64,000 bases of DNA from Sinorhizobium numidicum (GTDB lineage Bacteria > Pseudomonadota > Alphaproteobacteria > Rhizobiales > Rhizobiaceae): the NCBI RefSeq assembly GCF_029892045.1, contig NZ_CP120368.1, positions 2,850,001 through 2,914,000 on the forward strand, written 5' to 3'. Every line of letters begins with the position of its first letter. The first letter of the stretch is position 1. Under the pieces are notes generated by a model. It was not told the origin of the DNA. It saw only the letters and a list, made by a program, of their open reading frames with translations, and made no database searches. Below, one piece after another: positions 52,381 to 63,263 of the stretch. The position numbers and the translations under genes were made by a program.

Positions 52381-53373
52381 ATGAACAAGAAACTTGCATC
52401 TCTGCTGGCAGCGGGCGTCTTTTCGCTTGCCGCTTTCCATGCCAATGCCGCCGACAAGGTTACCCTGCAGTTGAAGTGGGTCACGCAGGCTCAGTTCGCC
52501 GGCTACTATGTCGCCAAGGACAAGGGCTTCTATGAAGAGGAAGGCCTCGACGTCGAAATCAAGCCGGGCGGCCCGGATATTGCCCCCGCGCAGGTAATTG
52601 CCGGCGGTGGGGCCGACGTCATCGTCGACTGGATGCCCTCCGCGCTTGCCACGCGCGAAAAGGGCGTACCGCTCGTCAACATCGCCCAGCCCTTCAAGAA
52701 GTCCGGCATGATGCTGACCTGTCTGAAGGAATCCGGCGTCAAGAGCCCGGAGGACTTCAAGGGCAAGACGCTCGGCGTCTGGTTCTTTGGCAACGAATAT
52801 CCGTTCCTCTCCTGGATGTCGCAGCTGAAGATCCCGACCGATGGCGGGCCGGACGGCGTCACCGTTCTCAAGCAGGGCTTCAACGTCGATCCGCTGATCC
52901 AGAAGCAGGCGGCCTGCATTTCCACGATGACCTACAACGAATATTGGCAGGTCATCGACGCCGGCATCAAGCCGGAGGACCTCGTCACCTTCAAATATGA
53001 AGACCAGGGCGTCGCCACGCTTGAGGACGGTCTCTATGTTCTCGATGACAAGCTCAAGGACCCGGCCTTCAAGGAAAAGATGGTGAAGTTCGTCCGCGCC
53101 TCGATGAAGGGCTGGAAATATGCCGAGGAGAATCCGGACGAGGCCGCCGACATCGTGCTCGAAAACGACTCGACCGGTGCCCAGACGGAAAAGCACCAGA
53201 AGCGCATGATGGGCGAAATTGCCAAACTGACGGCCGGCTCGAACGGTACACTTGACGAAACCGACTACAAACGCACGGTTCAGTCGCTGCTTGCCGGCGG
53301 TTCCGATCCGGTCATCTCCAAGGAACCGGAAGGCGCCTGGACGCATGAGATCACGGACGAAGCGTTGAAATAA
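52381..53373 (+). CDS. ABC transporter substrate-binding protein (NMT1/THI5-like)
   Basis: The protein of 330 residues has a signal peptide (LAAFHANA). The NMT1/THI5 features are VTLQLKWVTQAQFAGYYVAKD, GFYEEEGLDVEIKPGGPDI and ADVIVDWMPSAL. Such proteins bind pyrimidine-like ligands or riboflavin. In this cluster a pyrimidine or related nucleobase is the likely ligand. Confidence 0.9.
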   Translation: MNKKLASLLAAGVFSLAAFHANAADKVTLQLKWVTQAQFAGYYVAKDKGFYEEEGLDVEIKPGGPDIAPAQVIAGGGADVIVDWMPSALATREKGVPLVNIAQPFKKSGMMLTCLKESGVKSPEDFKGKTLGVWFFGNEYPFLSWMSQLKIPTDGGPDGVTVLKQGFNVDPLIQKQAACISTMTYNEYWQVIDAGIKPEDLVTFKYEDQGVATLEDGLYVLDDKLKDPAFKEKMVKFVRASMKGWKYAEENPDEAADIVLENDSTGAQTEKHQKRMMGEIAKLTAGSNGTLDETDYKRTVQSLLAGGSDPVISKEPEGAWTHEITDEALK

Positions 53374-53394
53374 AACGCCACCCGAAGTAATGGA

Positions 53395-53424
53395 GAGCGC
53401 GTGGCACTCGCCGCGCGCTTTTCT
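53395..53424 (+). terminator. Terminator after the ABC transporter operon
   Basis: AGCGCG and CGCGCT arms are followed by TTTTCTTGTTT, 22 bases after the stop. Confidence 0.65.
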
Positions 53425-53511
53425 TGTTTCATGTTCGGCAGCTACGATTGCTGCGATCGGGACGAAGAGCGGTCAAAAAGTCGCGGCCGAAGGCTATTGT
53501 TAAGCTTGCGT

Positions 53512-53698
53512 TTAGGTTGCATCAATATTGCAATCGCAACACGCCGCCAAATAGAAATAATGAGGCACCATCGCTTCCTCGCCCTTGTAAGCATTTGCTA
53601 CGCCGATTACATAGGCCGGAACGTTTGGTTGAGGGCAAGCGTAGGGAGGAACCTGTTTTTCTCTAGTCTTGCCCTTTTCGGGAAAATTCTCCCCCATC
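53512..53698 (-). CDS. Possible small Cys-rich protein
   Basis: Within the 510-base gap between the transporter operon and the RND genes, a 61-residue frame starts at ATG 53698 with GGAGG six bases upstream. The product (MGENFPEKGKTREKQVPPY on to YLAACCDCNIDAT) has five Cys and no signal peptide. The strong ribosome site is its main support. I know no relative. The rest of the gap shows nothing else. Confidence 0.35.
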
Positions 53699-53883
53699 CG
53701 GCGCCTCCGGTTTTGAAACCGCTGCATCGGAACGATTTTGAGTTTGTGGACCGTGATCGCTATCCTGGCCAGGCAGCCGGCAACGAGGCATGGAACACAA
53801 GGAAATAGCATTTATTGCAGCCGGACTTTCGCCTTCTGAACGGCGGTCGGGCGTGATGTTTTCAGTGTCGGGAAAATAGGCCG

Positions 53884-55074
53884 ATGGCTCAGAAACTCCT
53901 ACCTCTTTTCGGCGCTTGCGCAGCGATGACGCTGTACGCATTTTCCGGTGTCTCGGCAGCCGAGGAAGCGGCCAAACCGCAGCAGACGCAGACTTTGCCC
54001 TCCATCGTCGTCACGGAAGCGATAGAACGCACGATCAGCGACCGCGTCATCGCCACCGGTTCGATCGAGGCGGTTGAGGAGACCTATGTGTCGCCGCTCG
54101 TGGACGGTCTTTCCATTCGGTCGCTTAATGTCGATGTCGGCGACAGGGTCGAAGAGGGCAGCACGCTGGTCGTCCTCAACGATGACGCGCTGCTACTGCA
54201 AAAAAGCCAGCTCCAAGCCAATCTGGCCAAGACGGAGGCCTCGCTCGCGCAACTGCGCGCCCAGCTTGCCGAAGCTGTGGCAAATTCGGAAGAGGCGACG
54301 CGGGTTGCTGATCGTGCCGTACGGCTATCGCAGAGCGGCGCGGTATCCTCTGCCGAGGCCGACCGCCTGAAGGCGCTCGCCACTGCGGCGCGCGCGCGTG
54401 TCCGCTCCGCCGAACAATCGGTCAGCGTCGCGACCGCGGATATCAAGGTGGTCCAAGCGCAAATTGACGATATCGACCTACGCCTCGCGCGCACGGCCGT
54501 CAAAGCGCCGGTCAGCGGCGTGATCTCGGCCAAGAACGCCAAGATCGGCGCGATCGCCAGTGGCAGCGGCGAACCGCTTTTCGCCATCATCCGCGACGGT
54601 GCGATAGAGATGAAGGCCGACGTCGCCGAAGCCGACATGATCAAGCTCGCCGTCGGGCAGCCGGCGACGGTCAAGCTCGCCGGGAGCGACACAGCAGTCG
54701 AGGGCAAGATCCGGCTGATCGCACCGACGGTCGATCCGCAGACCCGTCTCGGCAAGGTTCATATCAGTCTAATCGACACGGCCGCGGCGCGCGCCGGCAT
54801 GTATGCGAGCGCCATCATTACCGTCGAGCAGAAGAACACAGTGGTTTTGCCGCAAACGGCTGTTACAGCCGAAAACGGCAAGACGATCGTCCGTAAAGTC
54901 GAAAACGGTGTCGTCCGCCTGGTGCCGGTCAAAACCGGAATTCAGGACGGACAGTTCGTCGAAATTCTCTCCGGCCTGGAGCCAGGCGAGCAGGCAGTGG
55001 CAAAGGCCGGCGCCTATGTGCGCGACGGCGACCGCATCAATCCGGTCAAGCCCGCGCAGCCGGCAACCAACTGA
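53884..55074 (+). CDS. RND efflux periplasmic adaptor (MFP)
   Basis: The protein of 396 residues has a signal peptide (VSAAEEA). The barrel-sandwich segments are YVSPLVDGLSIRSLNVDVGD and ARTAVKAPVSGVISAKNAKI, with a coiled-coil hairpin between them (KTEASLAQLRAQLAEA and on). It bridges the inner-membrane pump to an outer-membrane channel, which is not encoded here. The pump gene follows 14 bases later. Confidence 0.92.
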   Translation: MAQKLLPLFGACAAMTLYAFSGVSAAEEAAKPQQTQTLPSIVVTEAIERTISDRVIATGSIEAVEETYVSPLVDGLSIRSLNVDVGDRVEEGSTLVVLNDDALLLQKSQLQANLAKTEASLAQLRAQLAEAVANSEEATRVADRAVRLSQSGAVSSAEADRLKALATAARARVRSAEQSVSVATADIKVVQAQIDDIDLRLARTAVKAPVSGVISAKNAKIGAIASGSGEPLFAIIRDGAIEMKADVAEADMIKLAVGQPATVKLAGSDTAVEGKIRLIAPTVDPQTRLGKVHISLIDTAAARAGMYASAIITVEQKNTVVLPQTAVTAENGKTIVRKVENGVVRLVPVKTGIQDGQFVEILSGLEPGEQAVAKAGAYVRDGDRINPVKPAQPATN

Positions 55075-55088
55075 CGGGAACAGAGACC

Positions 55089-58000
55089 ATGAACTTCTCA
55101 GCCTGGTCCATCCGCAATCCGATCGCGCCGATCCTGGCCTTCTTCGTGCTCATGGTGCTCGGCTGGCAGTCGTTCAATTCCCTGCCGATCACGCGCTTCC
55201 CCAACATCGACGTGCCGATCGTTTCGATCAGTGTCACGCAAAGCGGTGCTGCCCCCGCCGAGCTCGAAACCCAGGTCACCAAGGAAATCGAGGATGCGGT
55301 CGCCGGCGTTACCGGGGTGGACCATATACAATCGACGATCACCGACGGCAGTTCCAACACTTCGGTTATCTTCCGGATGGAAGTGCCGACGACTCAGGCG
55401 GTGCAGGACGTCAAGGATGCGATCGACCGCATCCGCAGCGATCTCCCGACCTCCATCGAGGAACCGATCGTCTCCAAGGTGGATGTCGAAGGCCAGGCAA
55501 TCCAGACCTTCTCGGTCTCCTCACCCGGCATGACGCTCGAGGAGCTCTCCTGGTTCGTCGACGACACGATCAAGCGCGCGATCCAGGGCCAAAGCGGCAT
55601 CGGCCGTGTCGATCGCTATGGCGGCTCCGACCGCGAGGTGCGGATCGAGCTCAATGAAGATCGCCTGAACTCCTTCGGCATTACCGCTGCCGACGTCAAT
55701 GGCCAGCTTCGCCGGATGAACATGGATCTCGGTTCCGGCCGCGGTCAGGTCGGCGGCAGCGAGCAGGCGATCCGCACGCTTGGCGATGCGCGCGACGTGG
55801 CTCAGCTTGCCAATACCATGATCTCGCTGCCGAATGGCCGCTTTGTCCGCCTGTCGGAACTCGGCACAGTGACGGACACCTATGAGGAGCCGAAGTCGTT
55901 TTCGCGCTTCAACGGCCATCCCGGCGTCACTTTCGCCGTGTTCCGCGCCAAGGGCGCCAGCGAAGTGACCGTCGCCGAGACGGTCGCCAAGACGCTCGAC
56001 GAAATCCGGGCAAAAAATCCGGACGTCACCATCGAAATGGTCGACGATTCGGTCTATTTCACCTACGGCAATTACGAGGCCGCGCTTCACACCTTGATGG
56101 AAGGCGCGCTGCTCGCCGTCGTCGTGGTGATGCTGTTTCTGCGCAACTGGCGTGCGACCTTGATTTCGGCGATCGCGCTGCCGCTCTCGGCCGTTCCTAC
56201 CTTTTGGGTGATGGACCTTCTGGGCTTCTCGCTGAACCTCGTCAGCTTCCTCGCAATGACTCTGGCGACGGGTATTCTCGTCGACGACGCGATCGTGGAG
56301 ATCGAAAATATCGAGCGGCATATCCGCATGGGCAAATCGCCCTATCGCGCCTCGATCGAGGCGGCGGACGAGATCGGCCTCGCCGTTATCGCGACGACAT
56401 TTACCATTATCGCCGTCTTCGTGCCCGTCTCCTTCATGCCGGGCATTCCGGGACAATATTTCATTCAGTTCGGTCTGACGGTCGCCGTCTCGGTCTTCTT
56501 CTCGCTCCTCGTAGCGCGTCTGATCACGCCGGTCATGGCCGCGTATCTGATGAAATCGACCGATGTCGGCGGCCACCACGGCGACGACGACAGCGCCATC
56601 ATGAAGCTCTATACGGGTCTCATCAGAGTGACGACCCGCTGGCGCTATACGACGCTGCTCGCCGCCATCGCCTCCCTCGTCGTTTCCGTCTACTTCCTGT
56701 TCCAGGTCCCCGGCAGCTTCCTGCCGCCGGAAGACAACTCGCGCGTCAGCCTGTCGATCGAACTGCCGCCGGACGCGATGCTCGAGGATACGGACCGGAC
56801 GACGACCGAGATTTACAACCGCGTCAAGGATATCGACGGCGTCGAGAACGTCTTCGTGCTCGGCGGCGCCTCGCCGAAGGGCGATCTCGAGTTGCGCCGC
56901 GCCGCCGTCACCGTGCTTCTCAAGAAGCTCGATCACTCGCTCGTCAACAAAATAGTCAATGACGTGATCGGCCGGATGCCCCTTATCGGCCAGTATCTGC
57001 CGAAGCTGCCGCCCGCAGGCCGCATCAAGCCGCAATCGCAGATCGAAAAGGAGATCTTCACAAAGCTCCGCTCGATCCCGGACGTCCGCGTTACCAAGCT
57101 CAACGATCGCGGCGAGCGCGACCTGTCGTTCAACCTGCTTTCCAACAATGAGGCAGATCTGGACGAGGCCGTTGCGACCCTCGAGGCGAAACTGCGCAGC
57201 GATCCGCTGCTCGCCAATGTCAGCCCCGACGGCGCGCTGCCGCGGCCGGAACTGCAGATCCGCCCGCGCGACGAGCAGATGTCGCGCCTCGGTATCACCA
57301 CGGCGCAGATTTCCGAGGTGATCCGCGTCGCCACCATCGGCGATATCGACGCGGCGCTGAGCAAGATCGCGCTTGACGGGCGACTGATCCCGATCCGGGT
57401 CCAGCTCAATCGCGATTTCCGCACCGACCTGGCGGCGATCCGCAACCTCAAAGTCCAAACAGCGTCCGGCGCTACCGTTCCACTCTCGAGTGTCGCGGAC
57501 ATCAACTATGCGGAAGGGCCGAGTTCGATCAAACGCTACGACCGCTACCGCGTCGTCACACTCGGCGCCGATCTACCCGTGGGCGTAGCACTCGACACCG
57601 CATCGGCCCGCTTCAAGCAGATCGCGGCCGAGGCCAAGCTCCCCGCCACTGTCGAGTTTCTCGAAAGCGGCGACGCCGAGGTGCAGGCCGAGATGCAGCA
57701 GAGTTTCGGCAATGCCATGCTGCTCGGCCTGATGATGGTGCTGGCGGTGCTCATTCTCCTGTTCAAGGATGTGATCCAGCCCTTCACCATTCTCTTCTCG
57801 CTGCCGCTTGCGATCGGCGGCGTCGCTGCCGGTTTGATCCTGACGCAGAACGCGCTCTCCATGCCCGTGCTGATCGGTATCCTCATGCTGATGGGCATCG
57901 TCACCAAGAACGCTATCCTGCTCGTCGACTTCGGCATCGAGATGATGCATCACGGCATGGACCGCACCCTGTCGATGATCGAAGCCGGCCGCAAGCGTGC

Positions 58001-58394
58001 CCGACCTATCGTCATGACCTCGATCGCCATGTCCGCCGGCATGCTGCCGTCGGCCCTCGGCGTCGGCGAAGGCGGTTCGTTCCGCGCGCCGATGGCGATC
58101 GCGGTGATTGGCGGTATCATCGTCTCGACGGTGCTGAGCCTCGTCGTCGTCCCCTCCTTCTTCCTGATCATGGACGACCTGTCGCGGCTGCTTGCTTGGA
58201 TCTTCGGCCGCTTCATCGGCAAGAAGGAAAAGGAAAGCCTGCCGCTCGACCGCGAGACGCTGACCGAACTGGTAGGCGAACACGGCAGCACGATCGAAAG
58301 CCTGCAGGACCGCCTCAAGATGCTGGAAGAAGAGAGGCGCGGCGGCAAGTCCGACCGGAAGGTCATCAGCCATCCGGCGCTTGCCGCGGAATAG
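55089..58394 (+). CDS. RND efflux pump, inner-membrane transporter
   Basis: The protein of 1101 residues is an HAE1/AcrB-like pump of usual length plus a charged C-terminal tail. It starts FSAWSIRNPIAPILAFFVLM. The TM4 region has LATGILVDDAIVEIENIERH, with the proton-relay Asp pair, and the TM10 region has GIVTKNAILLVDFGIEM. The two large periplasmic loops are present. Substrate cannot be predicted. Confidence 0.93.
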   Translation: MNFSAWSIRNPIAPILAFFVLMVLGWQSFNSLPITRFPNIDVPIVSISVTQSGAAPAELETQVTKEIEDAVAGVTGVDHIQSTITDGSSNTSVIFRMEVPTTQAVQDVKDAIDRIRSDLPTSIEEPIVSKVDVEGQAIQTFSVSSPGMTLEELSWFVDDTIKRAIQGQSGIGRVDRYGGSDREVRIELNEDRLNSFGITAADVNGQLRRMNMDLGSGRGQVGGSEQAIRTLGDARDVAQLANTMISLPNGRFVRLSELGTVTDTYEEPKSFSRFNGHPGVTFAVFRAKGASEVTVAETVAKTLDEIRAKNPDVTIEMVDDSVYFTYGNYEAALHTLMEGALLAVVVVMLFLRNWRATLISAIALPLSAVPTFWVMDLLGFSLNLVSFLAMTLATGILVDDAIVEIENIERHIRMGKSPYRASIEAADEIGLAVIATTFTIIAVFVPVSFMPGIPGQYFIQFGLTVAVSVFFSLLVARLITPVMAAYLMKSTDVGGHHGDDDSAIMKLYTGLIRVTTRWRYTTLLAAIASLVVSVYFLFQVPGSFLPPEDNSRVSLSIELPPDAMLEDTDRTTTEIYNRVKDIDGVENVFVLGGASPKGDLELRRAAVTVLLKKLDHSLVNKIVNDVIGRMPLIGQYLPKLPPAGRIKPQSQIEKEIFTKLRSIPDVRVTKLNDRGERDLSFNLLSNNEADLDEAVATLEAKLRSDPLLANVSPDGALPRPELQIRPRDEQMSRLGITTAQISEVIRVATIGDIDAALSKIALDGRLIPIRVQLNRDFRTDLAAIRNLKVQTASGATVPLSSVADINYAEGPSSIKRYDRYRVVTLGADLPVGVALDTASARFKQIAAEAKLPATVEFLESGDAEVQAEMQQSFGNAMLLGLMMVLAVLILLFKDVIQPFTILFSLPLAIGGVAAGLILTQNALSMPVLIGILMLMGIVTKNAILLVDFGIEMMHHGMDRTLSMIEAGRKRARPIVMTSIAMSAGMLPSALGVGEGGSFRAPMAIAVIGGIIVSTVLSLVVVPSFFLIMDDLSRLLAWIFGRFIGKKEKESLPLDRETLTELVGEHGSTIESLQDRLKMLEEERRGGKSDRKVISHPALAAE

Positions 58395-58425
58395 AGCGAC
58401 CGAACTGTTTCATGCTCAGGCAGCA

Positions 58426-58457
58426 AAGCCCGCGCTTGCGAAATCGCGGGCTTTTTC
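58426..58457 (+). terminator. Terminator after the RND pump gene
   Basis: AAAGCCCGCG and CGCGGGCTTTTT arms with a ten-base loop, 32 bases after the stop. Confidence 0.85.
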
Positions 58458-58608
58458 GCGGAATGCTTGATCGGAGTTAATTCGCCGCTTTCAAAGTAAC
58501 GCTGGAGCCTGGCACCGTTCTAAAAGATCGGCTCATCGAAATCCGTGACCAGCACGCGTTGGAGGGGTCTGAAAGCGCTGCCTCCAAGCGGCTCAGGGGT
58601 GAGATGAT

Positions 58609-59220
58609 TCAGAGTCCCCCATGCACGGTCAGGAACTCGACGATCCGGTCGATGCCGTCTCCGCGCTTCATATCGGAGAACACGAAGGGCCTTTCGGCGC
58701 GCATGCGCGTCGCGTCGCGTTCCATCACGTCGAGATCGGCTCCAACGTAAGGGGCGAGATCCTTCTTGTTGATCACCAGCAGATCGGATCTGGTGATCCC
58801 CGGACCGCCCTTGCGGGGGATTTCCTCGCCCTGGCAGACGGAGATCACATAGATCGTTAGATCCGCCAGGTCGGGCGAGAAGGTCGCCGCCAGATTGTCC
58901 CCACCCGACTCGATAAAGACCACATCGAGATCGGGAATCCGGCGGTTGAGATCCGCGATCGCCTGAAGATTGATCGTGGCGTCCTCGCGGATCGCGGTAT
59001 GCGGACAGCCGCCAGTCTCGACGCCGACGATCCGCTCCGAGGGTAGCGCCTGCATGCGGACCAGCGCCTCCGCATCCTCCTTGGTGTAGATGTCGTTGGT
59101 GACGACGGCGACGGAATATTTCTGCCGCATCGCCTTGCAGAGTTTTTCAGTCAGCGCCGTCTTGCCGGAGCCGACCGGACCGCCGATGCCGACGCGAAGC
59201 GGACCGTTTTTCGATGGCAT
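58609..59220 (-). CDS. ureG: Urease accessory GTPase UreG
   Basis: ATG 59220, with AAGGACAG upstream, gives 203 residues, the usual length. It has the P-loop [26 protein letters not shown] (metal-binding Cys-Pro-His), [15 protein letters not shown] and the guanine motif NKKDLA. It delivers nickel to urease with UreE, UreF and UreD/H. Confidence 0.95.
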   Translation of the reverse strand: MPSKNGPLRVGIGGPVGSGKTALTEKLCKAMRQKYSVAVVTNDIYTKEDAEALVRMQALPSERIVGVETGGCPHTAIREDATINLQAIADLNRRIPDLDVVFIESGGDNLAATFSPDLADLTIYVISVCQGEEIPRKGGPGITRSDLLVINKKDLAPYVGADLDVMERDATRMRAERPFVFSDMKRGDGIDRIVEFLTVHGGL

Positions 59221-59248
59221 CTTCTCTGTCCTTTCCACGCGCTTGTCG

Positions 59249-59920
59249 CTACGAGCGAAACAGGCGCGAATGCAGGTTTTCGTGTCTCAGGGACACAATA
59301 TCGGCCATGATCGCGGCCGAGCCAAGATCGTCGAGCGAGCCCCGCGCCGCGCGCACGGCGGTGTCGGCGATCAACCACTCGAGGTGCGCAAGGACACCGA
59401 CGCCGTCGCGTTGACCCGTGACGCCGCAGCGAATGGCAACCGACACGGCATTTGACATCGTCGCGTTGAGATAGGCCGCCAGCGCGGGTTCGAGCCCTGT
59501 ATGATGCGCCCCGGCAACCGCGCCGACGGCTACCGGATAGGCGGCGTTCGGTCCTAGCACTTCGAACATCGGATGTGGCCAGTGGCCGGCAGCGGCGAGA
59601 AACGCCTCGCCGAGGAGCATGGTTTCCATCTGCCGCTCGCGCGAGCCGGCCAGCGCCTCCGCCAGGTCTCTGACCGCCCGCAATCGCGCCGCATCTTCGA
59701 AACCGCGATAGCTCTCGGCCAGGAGCAGCGAGTCGTTCCATGCAGTGCCGTTGCTGAGGAGCGTTTCGAGCCAAAGTCGCAAGTCGTCGGCGTTCGTTAC
59801 CAGGCTATCGTGAACCGCCTGTTCCAGGCCGCCGGAATAGGAGAAGGAACCGATCGGAAAGGCTGGCGAAAGCCAGGTGACGAGGCGCAGAAGCGCCTGC
59901 GTATCGGCGTGCTCAGTCAT
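59249..59920 (-). CDS. ureF: Urease accessory protein UreF
   Basis: ATG 59920 gives 223 residues. It has [21 protein letters not shown] at the N-terminus and ends [12 protein letters not shown], as in other UreF. It overlaps the end of ureE by eight bases. It forms a complex with UreD/H and UreG on the apo-urease. Confidence 0.93.
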   Translation of the reverse strand: MTEHADTQALLRLVTWLSPAFPIGSFSYSGGLEQAVHDSLVTNADDLRLWLETLLSNGTAWNDSLLLAESYRGFEDAARLRAVRDLAEALAGSRERQMETMLLGEAFLAAAGHWPHPMFEVLGPNAAYPVAVGAVAGAHHTGLEPALAAYLNATMSNAVSVAIRCGVTGQRDGVGVLAHLEWLIADTAVRAARGSLDDLGSAAIMADIVSLRHENLHSRLFRS

Positions 59921-60398
59921 GGTGATGGTGATCGCCGCCGTGCCCATGATGATGGGGGCCGCCGGTCCCGTGATACGCGCCGCGCAGGGGATGAAAGGGT
60001 TCGACCACTTCGCTCACCACTGCGCCAAGCCCTTCGAGCATGACGCGTATGACGGGATCGCGGGCGATCAGGATCCGATCAGCCTCGACCGCTGCAGGCA
60101 GATGCCGGTTGCCGAGATGCCAGGCGAGTTCGGTGAGGTGCAGCCCGTCGCGCGGGCGGATTTCGTAGAGTGCCTCCTCGGCCGCCTTGATCTCGATATA
60201 GCCGCCGCCCTCCAGCACCAAGAAGTCGCCATCTGCGAGCATCACCGGTTCCTTGAGATCGAGCATGACCACGTCGTCATTTTCGAGATGCAGCAGCTTG
60301 CGGCGCAGATGCCGCTGATCATGCGTCAGGATAAGGCGATGCAGCGGCGCTTTGTCCTTGGGCCCCGGCGACAGAACCTCGGTCGAACGATAGGGCAC
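59913..60398 (-). CDS. ureE: Urease nickel chaperone UreE
   Basis: The protein of 161 residues starts at GTG 60398, with GAGGTGG upstream. It has the UreE segments [17 protein letters not shown] and [18 protein letters not shown], and a His-rich nickel-binding tail ([13 protein letters not shown]). Confidence 0.93.
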   Translation of the reverse strand: MPYRSTEVLSPGPKDKAPLHRLILTHDQRHLRRKLLHLENDDVVMLDLKEPVMLADGDFLVLEGGGYIEIKAAEEALYEIRPRDGLHLTELAWHLGNRHLPAAVEADRILIARDPVIRVMLEGLGAVVSEVVEPFHPLRGAYHGTGGPHHHGHGGDHHHHD

Positions 60399-60399
60399 G

Positions 60400-60696
60400 T
60401 CAGACCACCTCGACCTTTTCGGGATGAACGATCTCGATGCGGGCTTCGGCCAAAAGATCAGCCATCGCTGCTTCGAAAGTCTTCAAATGCGGCTCGGCGA
60501 AGTGTGCGTCCACCGCCGCTCGGCTCTTCCAGGTTTCGACGAATACCAGCATGTCGGGATCGGCAGGTTTACGGTAGAGCTCATAGCTGATGCAGCCCTC
60601 CTCGCGGCGCGTGGCCTCGATCAGCGGACCCGCGAGTGCCACGACCTCATCGGCCTTGCCCGCATGCGCCTTCAGATGTGCGATAACGTAAACCAT
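60400..60696 (-). CDS. YgiN-like quinol monooxygenase (ABM family)
   Basis: The 98-residue ABM protein has [33 protein letters not shown] and [16 protein letters not shown]. It is of the YgiN or autoinducer-2 LsrG type. Its stop is next to the ureE start, so it is probably co-transcribed with urease accessory genes without being part of urease assembly. Confidence 0.85.
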   Translation of the reverse strand: MVYVIAHLKAHAGKADEVVALAGPLIEATRREEGCISYELYRKPADPDMLVFVETWKSRAAVDAHFAEPHLKTFEAAMADLLAEARIEIVHPEKVEVV

Positions 60697-60832
60697 TGAA
60701 CCGTCTCTCCGACCGTCGCCACTCTAACAAGAAAAAGCCCCGGCGCCAGCAAGAAGGCGAAAATCGAAAATGACTTTCGGGGACCTGCTTGCGGTAGCCG
60801 GGGCTTACGTCGCTTTCAGTAACGTCAGCCTA

Positions 60833-61372
60833 TCAGGCAGCGATCTTCTGGGATCTCAGGCTCGCGAGGATGTTCTGCGGCGAGGAAACGCCGTAGGGGT
60901 CGCTATCGCAATTGTCGCAATAGCCTTCCTCTTCGAACCACTGTTCGACGACGCCATTGTTGACGACGGCGGCATAGCGCCAGGAGCGCATGCCGAAGCC
61001 GAGATTGTCCTTGGCGACAAGCATGCCCATCTTGCGGGTGAACTCGCCCGAACCGTCCGGGATCAGCTTGACGTTCTCGAGGCCCTGCGACTTGCCCCAG
61101 GCGTTCATCACGAAGGCGTCGTTGACCGAGATGCAGTAGATCTCATCGACGCCGAGGGCGCGGAACTCGGGCGTGAGCTTCTCGAAATCCGGAAGCTGAT
61201 AGGTCGAGCAGGTCGGGGTGAAGGCGCCCGGCAGGGAAAACAGGATGACGCGCTTGCCGGCGAAATAATCATCCGACGAGACATCCTGCCAGCGGTACGG
61301 ATTGGAACCGCCGACGGCTTCGTCACGGACGCGGGTGCGGAAGGTTACAGAGGGAACTTTTCTGCCTAGCAT
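60833..61372 (-). CDS. Peroxiredoxin (Prx5-type, glutathione/glutaredoxin dependent)
   Basis: ATG 61372, with AGGAG six bases upstream, gives 179 residues; ATG 61375 is also possible. It has SLPGAFTPTCSTYQLPDF with the peroxidatic Cys and NDAFVMNAWGKSQG. GFGMRSWRYAAVVNNGVVEQ and EGYCDNCDSDPYGVSSP are hallmarks of the Prx5 subgroup. It reduces peroxides in the cytoplasm. Confidence 0.93.
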   Translation of the reverse strand: MLGRKVPSVTFRTRVRDEAVGGSNPYRWQDVSSDDYFAGKRVILFSLPGAFTPTCSTYQLPDFEKLTPEFRALGVDEIYCISVNDAFVMNAWGKSQGLENVKLIPDGSGEFTRKMGMLVAKDNLGFGMRSWRYAAVVNNGVVEQWFEEEGYCDNCDSDPYGVSSPQNILASLRSQKIAA

Positions 61373-61546
61373 CATTATCTCCTTCGAACTGGCTGCCGGC
61401 GGCGTCAGTCTTGGGAGGAAACAACACCGTCGGCCGAAAACGAGTGCCCTTCCTAACGGAGATTCCGCTGCAGCGCAGCATGAAAGCATCGATTCAGGCG
61501 GCACCGCATGGCAGCCATGCGTCGAGAGCATGGCTTCGGCAGCCGC

Positions 61547-63259
61547 TCAGAACAGGAAATATCGCTGCGCCATCGGCAGCACCGTCGCCGGTTCGCAGGT
61601 CAGCAACTCGCCGTCGGCGCGCACCTCGTATGTTTCCGGATCGACCTCTACATGCGGCGTGAGGCTGTTGTGGATCATCGATGCCTTGCCGATGCCGCCA
61701 CGGGTATTCTGGACGGCGACGAGTTGCTTGGCGACGCCGAGCCTTCCGGCCAGTCCTGCGTCCAGCGACGCCTGCGAAACGAAGGTCACGGAGGAATTGG
61801 TCAGGTTCTTCCCAAAAGCTCCGAACATCGGCCGGTAGTGCACCGGCTGCGGTGTGGGGATGGAGGCGTTCGGGTCACCCATCGGCGCCGCCGCGATCGA
61901 GCCGCCGATCAGCACCATGTCGGGTTTCACGCCGAAGAAGGCCGGGTTCCAGATGACGAGATCGGCACGCTTGCCGACTTCGAGCGAGCCGATCTCATGA
62001 CTGACGCCATGGGCGATCGCAGGGTTGATCGTGTATTTGGCGATGTAGCGCTTGACGCGGAAATTGTCGTTGTCGCCGGTCTCTTGGGCGAGCCGCCCGC
62101 GCTGGCGCTTCATCTTGTCGGCCGTCTGCCACGTGCGGATCGCCACTTCGCCGACACGGCCCATGGCCTGGCTGTCGGAGGAAATGATCGAGAAGGCACC
62201 GATATCATGCAAGATGTCTTCGGCCGCGATCGTTTCCTTGCGGATGCGGCTTTCGGCGAAAGCAATGTCTTCCGGAATGGAAGGCGACAGGTGGTGGCAG
62301 ACCATCAGCATGTCGAGATGCTCCGCCAGCGTGTTCAGCGTATAGGGCCGTGTCGGGTTGGTCGAAGACGGAATGACGTTTGGCTGGCCGCAGATCTTGA
62401 TGATGTCCGGCGCGTGGCCGCCGCCCGCTCCTTCCGTGTGGAAAGCGTGGATCGTCCGCCCTTTGATTGCGGCGATCGTATCCTCGACGAAACCGCTCTC
62501 GTTCAGCGTGTCGGTATGGATCATCACCTGCACGTCGTATTCGTCGGCGACAGAGAGGCAGCAGTCGATCGCAGCCGGCGTCGTGCCCCAATCCTCGTGC
62601 AGTTTCAGCGAAGTCGCGCCGCCGAGCACCATTTCCACAAGCGCGCCGGGCTGCGAAGCGTTGCCCTTGCCGGCAAAGGCGAGATTCATCGGAAACGCAT
62701 CGGCCGCCTCGATCATCCGGGCAATGTGCCACGGCCCCGGCGTGCAGGTCGTCGCCAGCGTCCCGTGCGCCGGCCCGGTGCCGCCGCCGAGCATGCAGGT
62801 AAGCCCGCTCATCAGCGCCTCTTCGATCTGCTGCGGGCAGATGAAATGAATATGGCTATCCATGCCGCCGGCGGTGACGATCTTACCCTCGCCAGCGATC
62901 GCCTCGGTACCTGGGCCGACGATGATCGTGACGCCGGGCTGCGTGTCCGGATTGCCGGCCTTGCCGATCGCGACGATCCGCCCGTCCTTGAGCCCGATGT
63001 CGGCTTTGACGATTCCCCAATGATCGACGATAAGCGCATTGGTGATCACCGTGTCGACCGCGCCGCCCTCGCGCGTCACCTGGCTTTGGCCCATGCCGTC
63101 GCGGATGACCTTGCCGCCCCCGAACTTCACCTCTTCGCCATAGGTCGTGAAATCCTTCTCGACCTCGATGAAAAGCTCGGTGTCGGCAAGCCGCACCTTG
63201 TCCCCAACCGTCGGACCGAACATGTTGGCATAGGCCGCGCGCGACATTTTATAGGACAT
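61547..63259 (-). CDS. ureC: Urease alpha subunit UreC
   Basis: ATG 63259, with AAGGAG upstream, gives 570 residues, the normal length. Nickel ligands include His in [11 protein letters not shown], the carbamylated Lys in [14 protein letters not shown], and His in [16 protein letters not shown]. The flap lies near [14 protein letters not shown]. It hydrolyses urea to ammonia and carbamate with UreA and UreB. Confidence 0.97.
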   Translation of the reverse strand: MSYKMSRAAYANMFGPTVGDKVRLADTELFIEVEKDFTTYGEEVKFGGGKVIRDGMGQSQVTREGGAVDTVITNALIVDHWGIVKADIGLKDGRIVAIGKAGNPDTQPGVTIIVGPGTEAIAGEGKIVTAGGMDSHIHFICPQQIEEALMSGLTCMLGGGTGPAHGTLATTCTPGPWHIARMIEAADAFPMNLAFAGKGNASQPGALVEMVLGGATSLKLHEDWGTTPAAIDCCLSVADEYDVQVMIHTDTLNESGFVEDTIAAIKGRTIHAFHTEGAGGGHAPDIIKICGQPNVIPSSTNPTRPYTLNTLAEHLDMLMVCHHLSPSIPEDIAFAESRIRKETIAAEDILHDIGAFSIISSDSQAMGRVGEVAIRTWQTADKMKRQRGRLAQETGDNDNFRVKRYIAKYTINPAIAHGVSHEIGSLEVGKRADLVIWNPAFFGVKPDMVLIGGSIAAAPMGDPNASIPTPQPVHYRPMFGAFGKNLTNSSVTFVSQASLDAGLAGRLGVAKQLVAVQNTRGGIGKASMIHNSLTPHVEVDPETYEVRADGELLTCEPATVLPMAQRYFLF

Positions 63260-63263
63260 GGGC

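Noticed and set aside
55521..57458. 645-codon minus-strand frame
   Set aside because: Antisense to the RND pump gene; acidic/basic low-complexity product typical of shadows.
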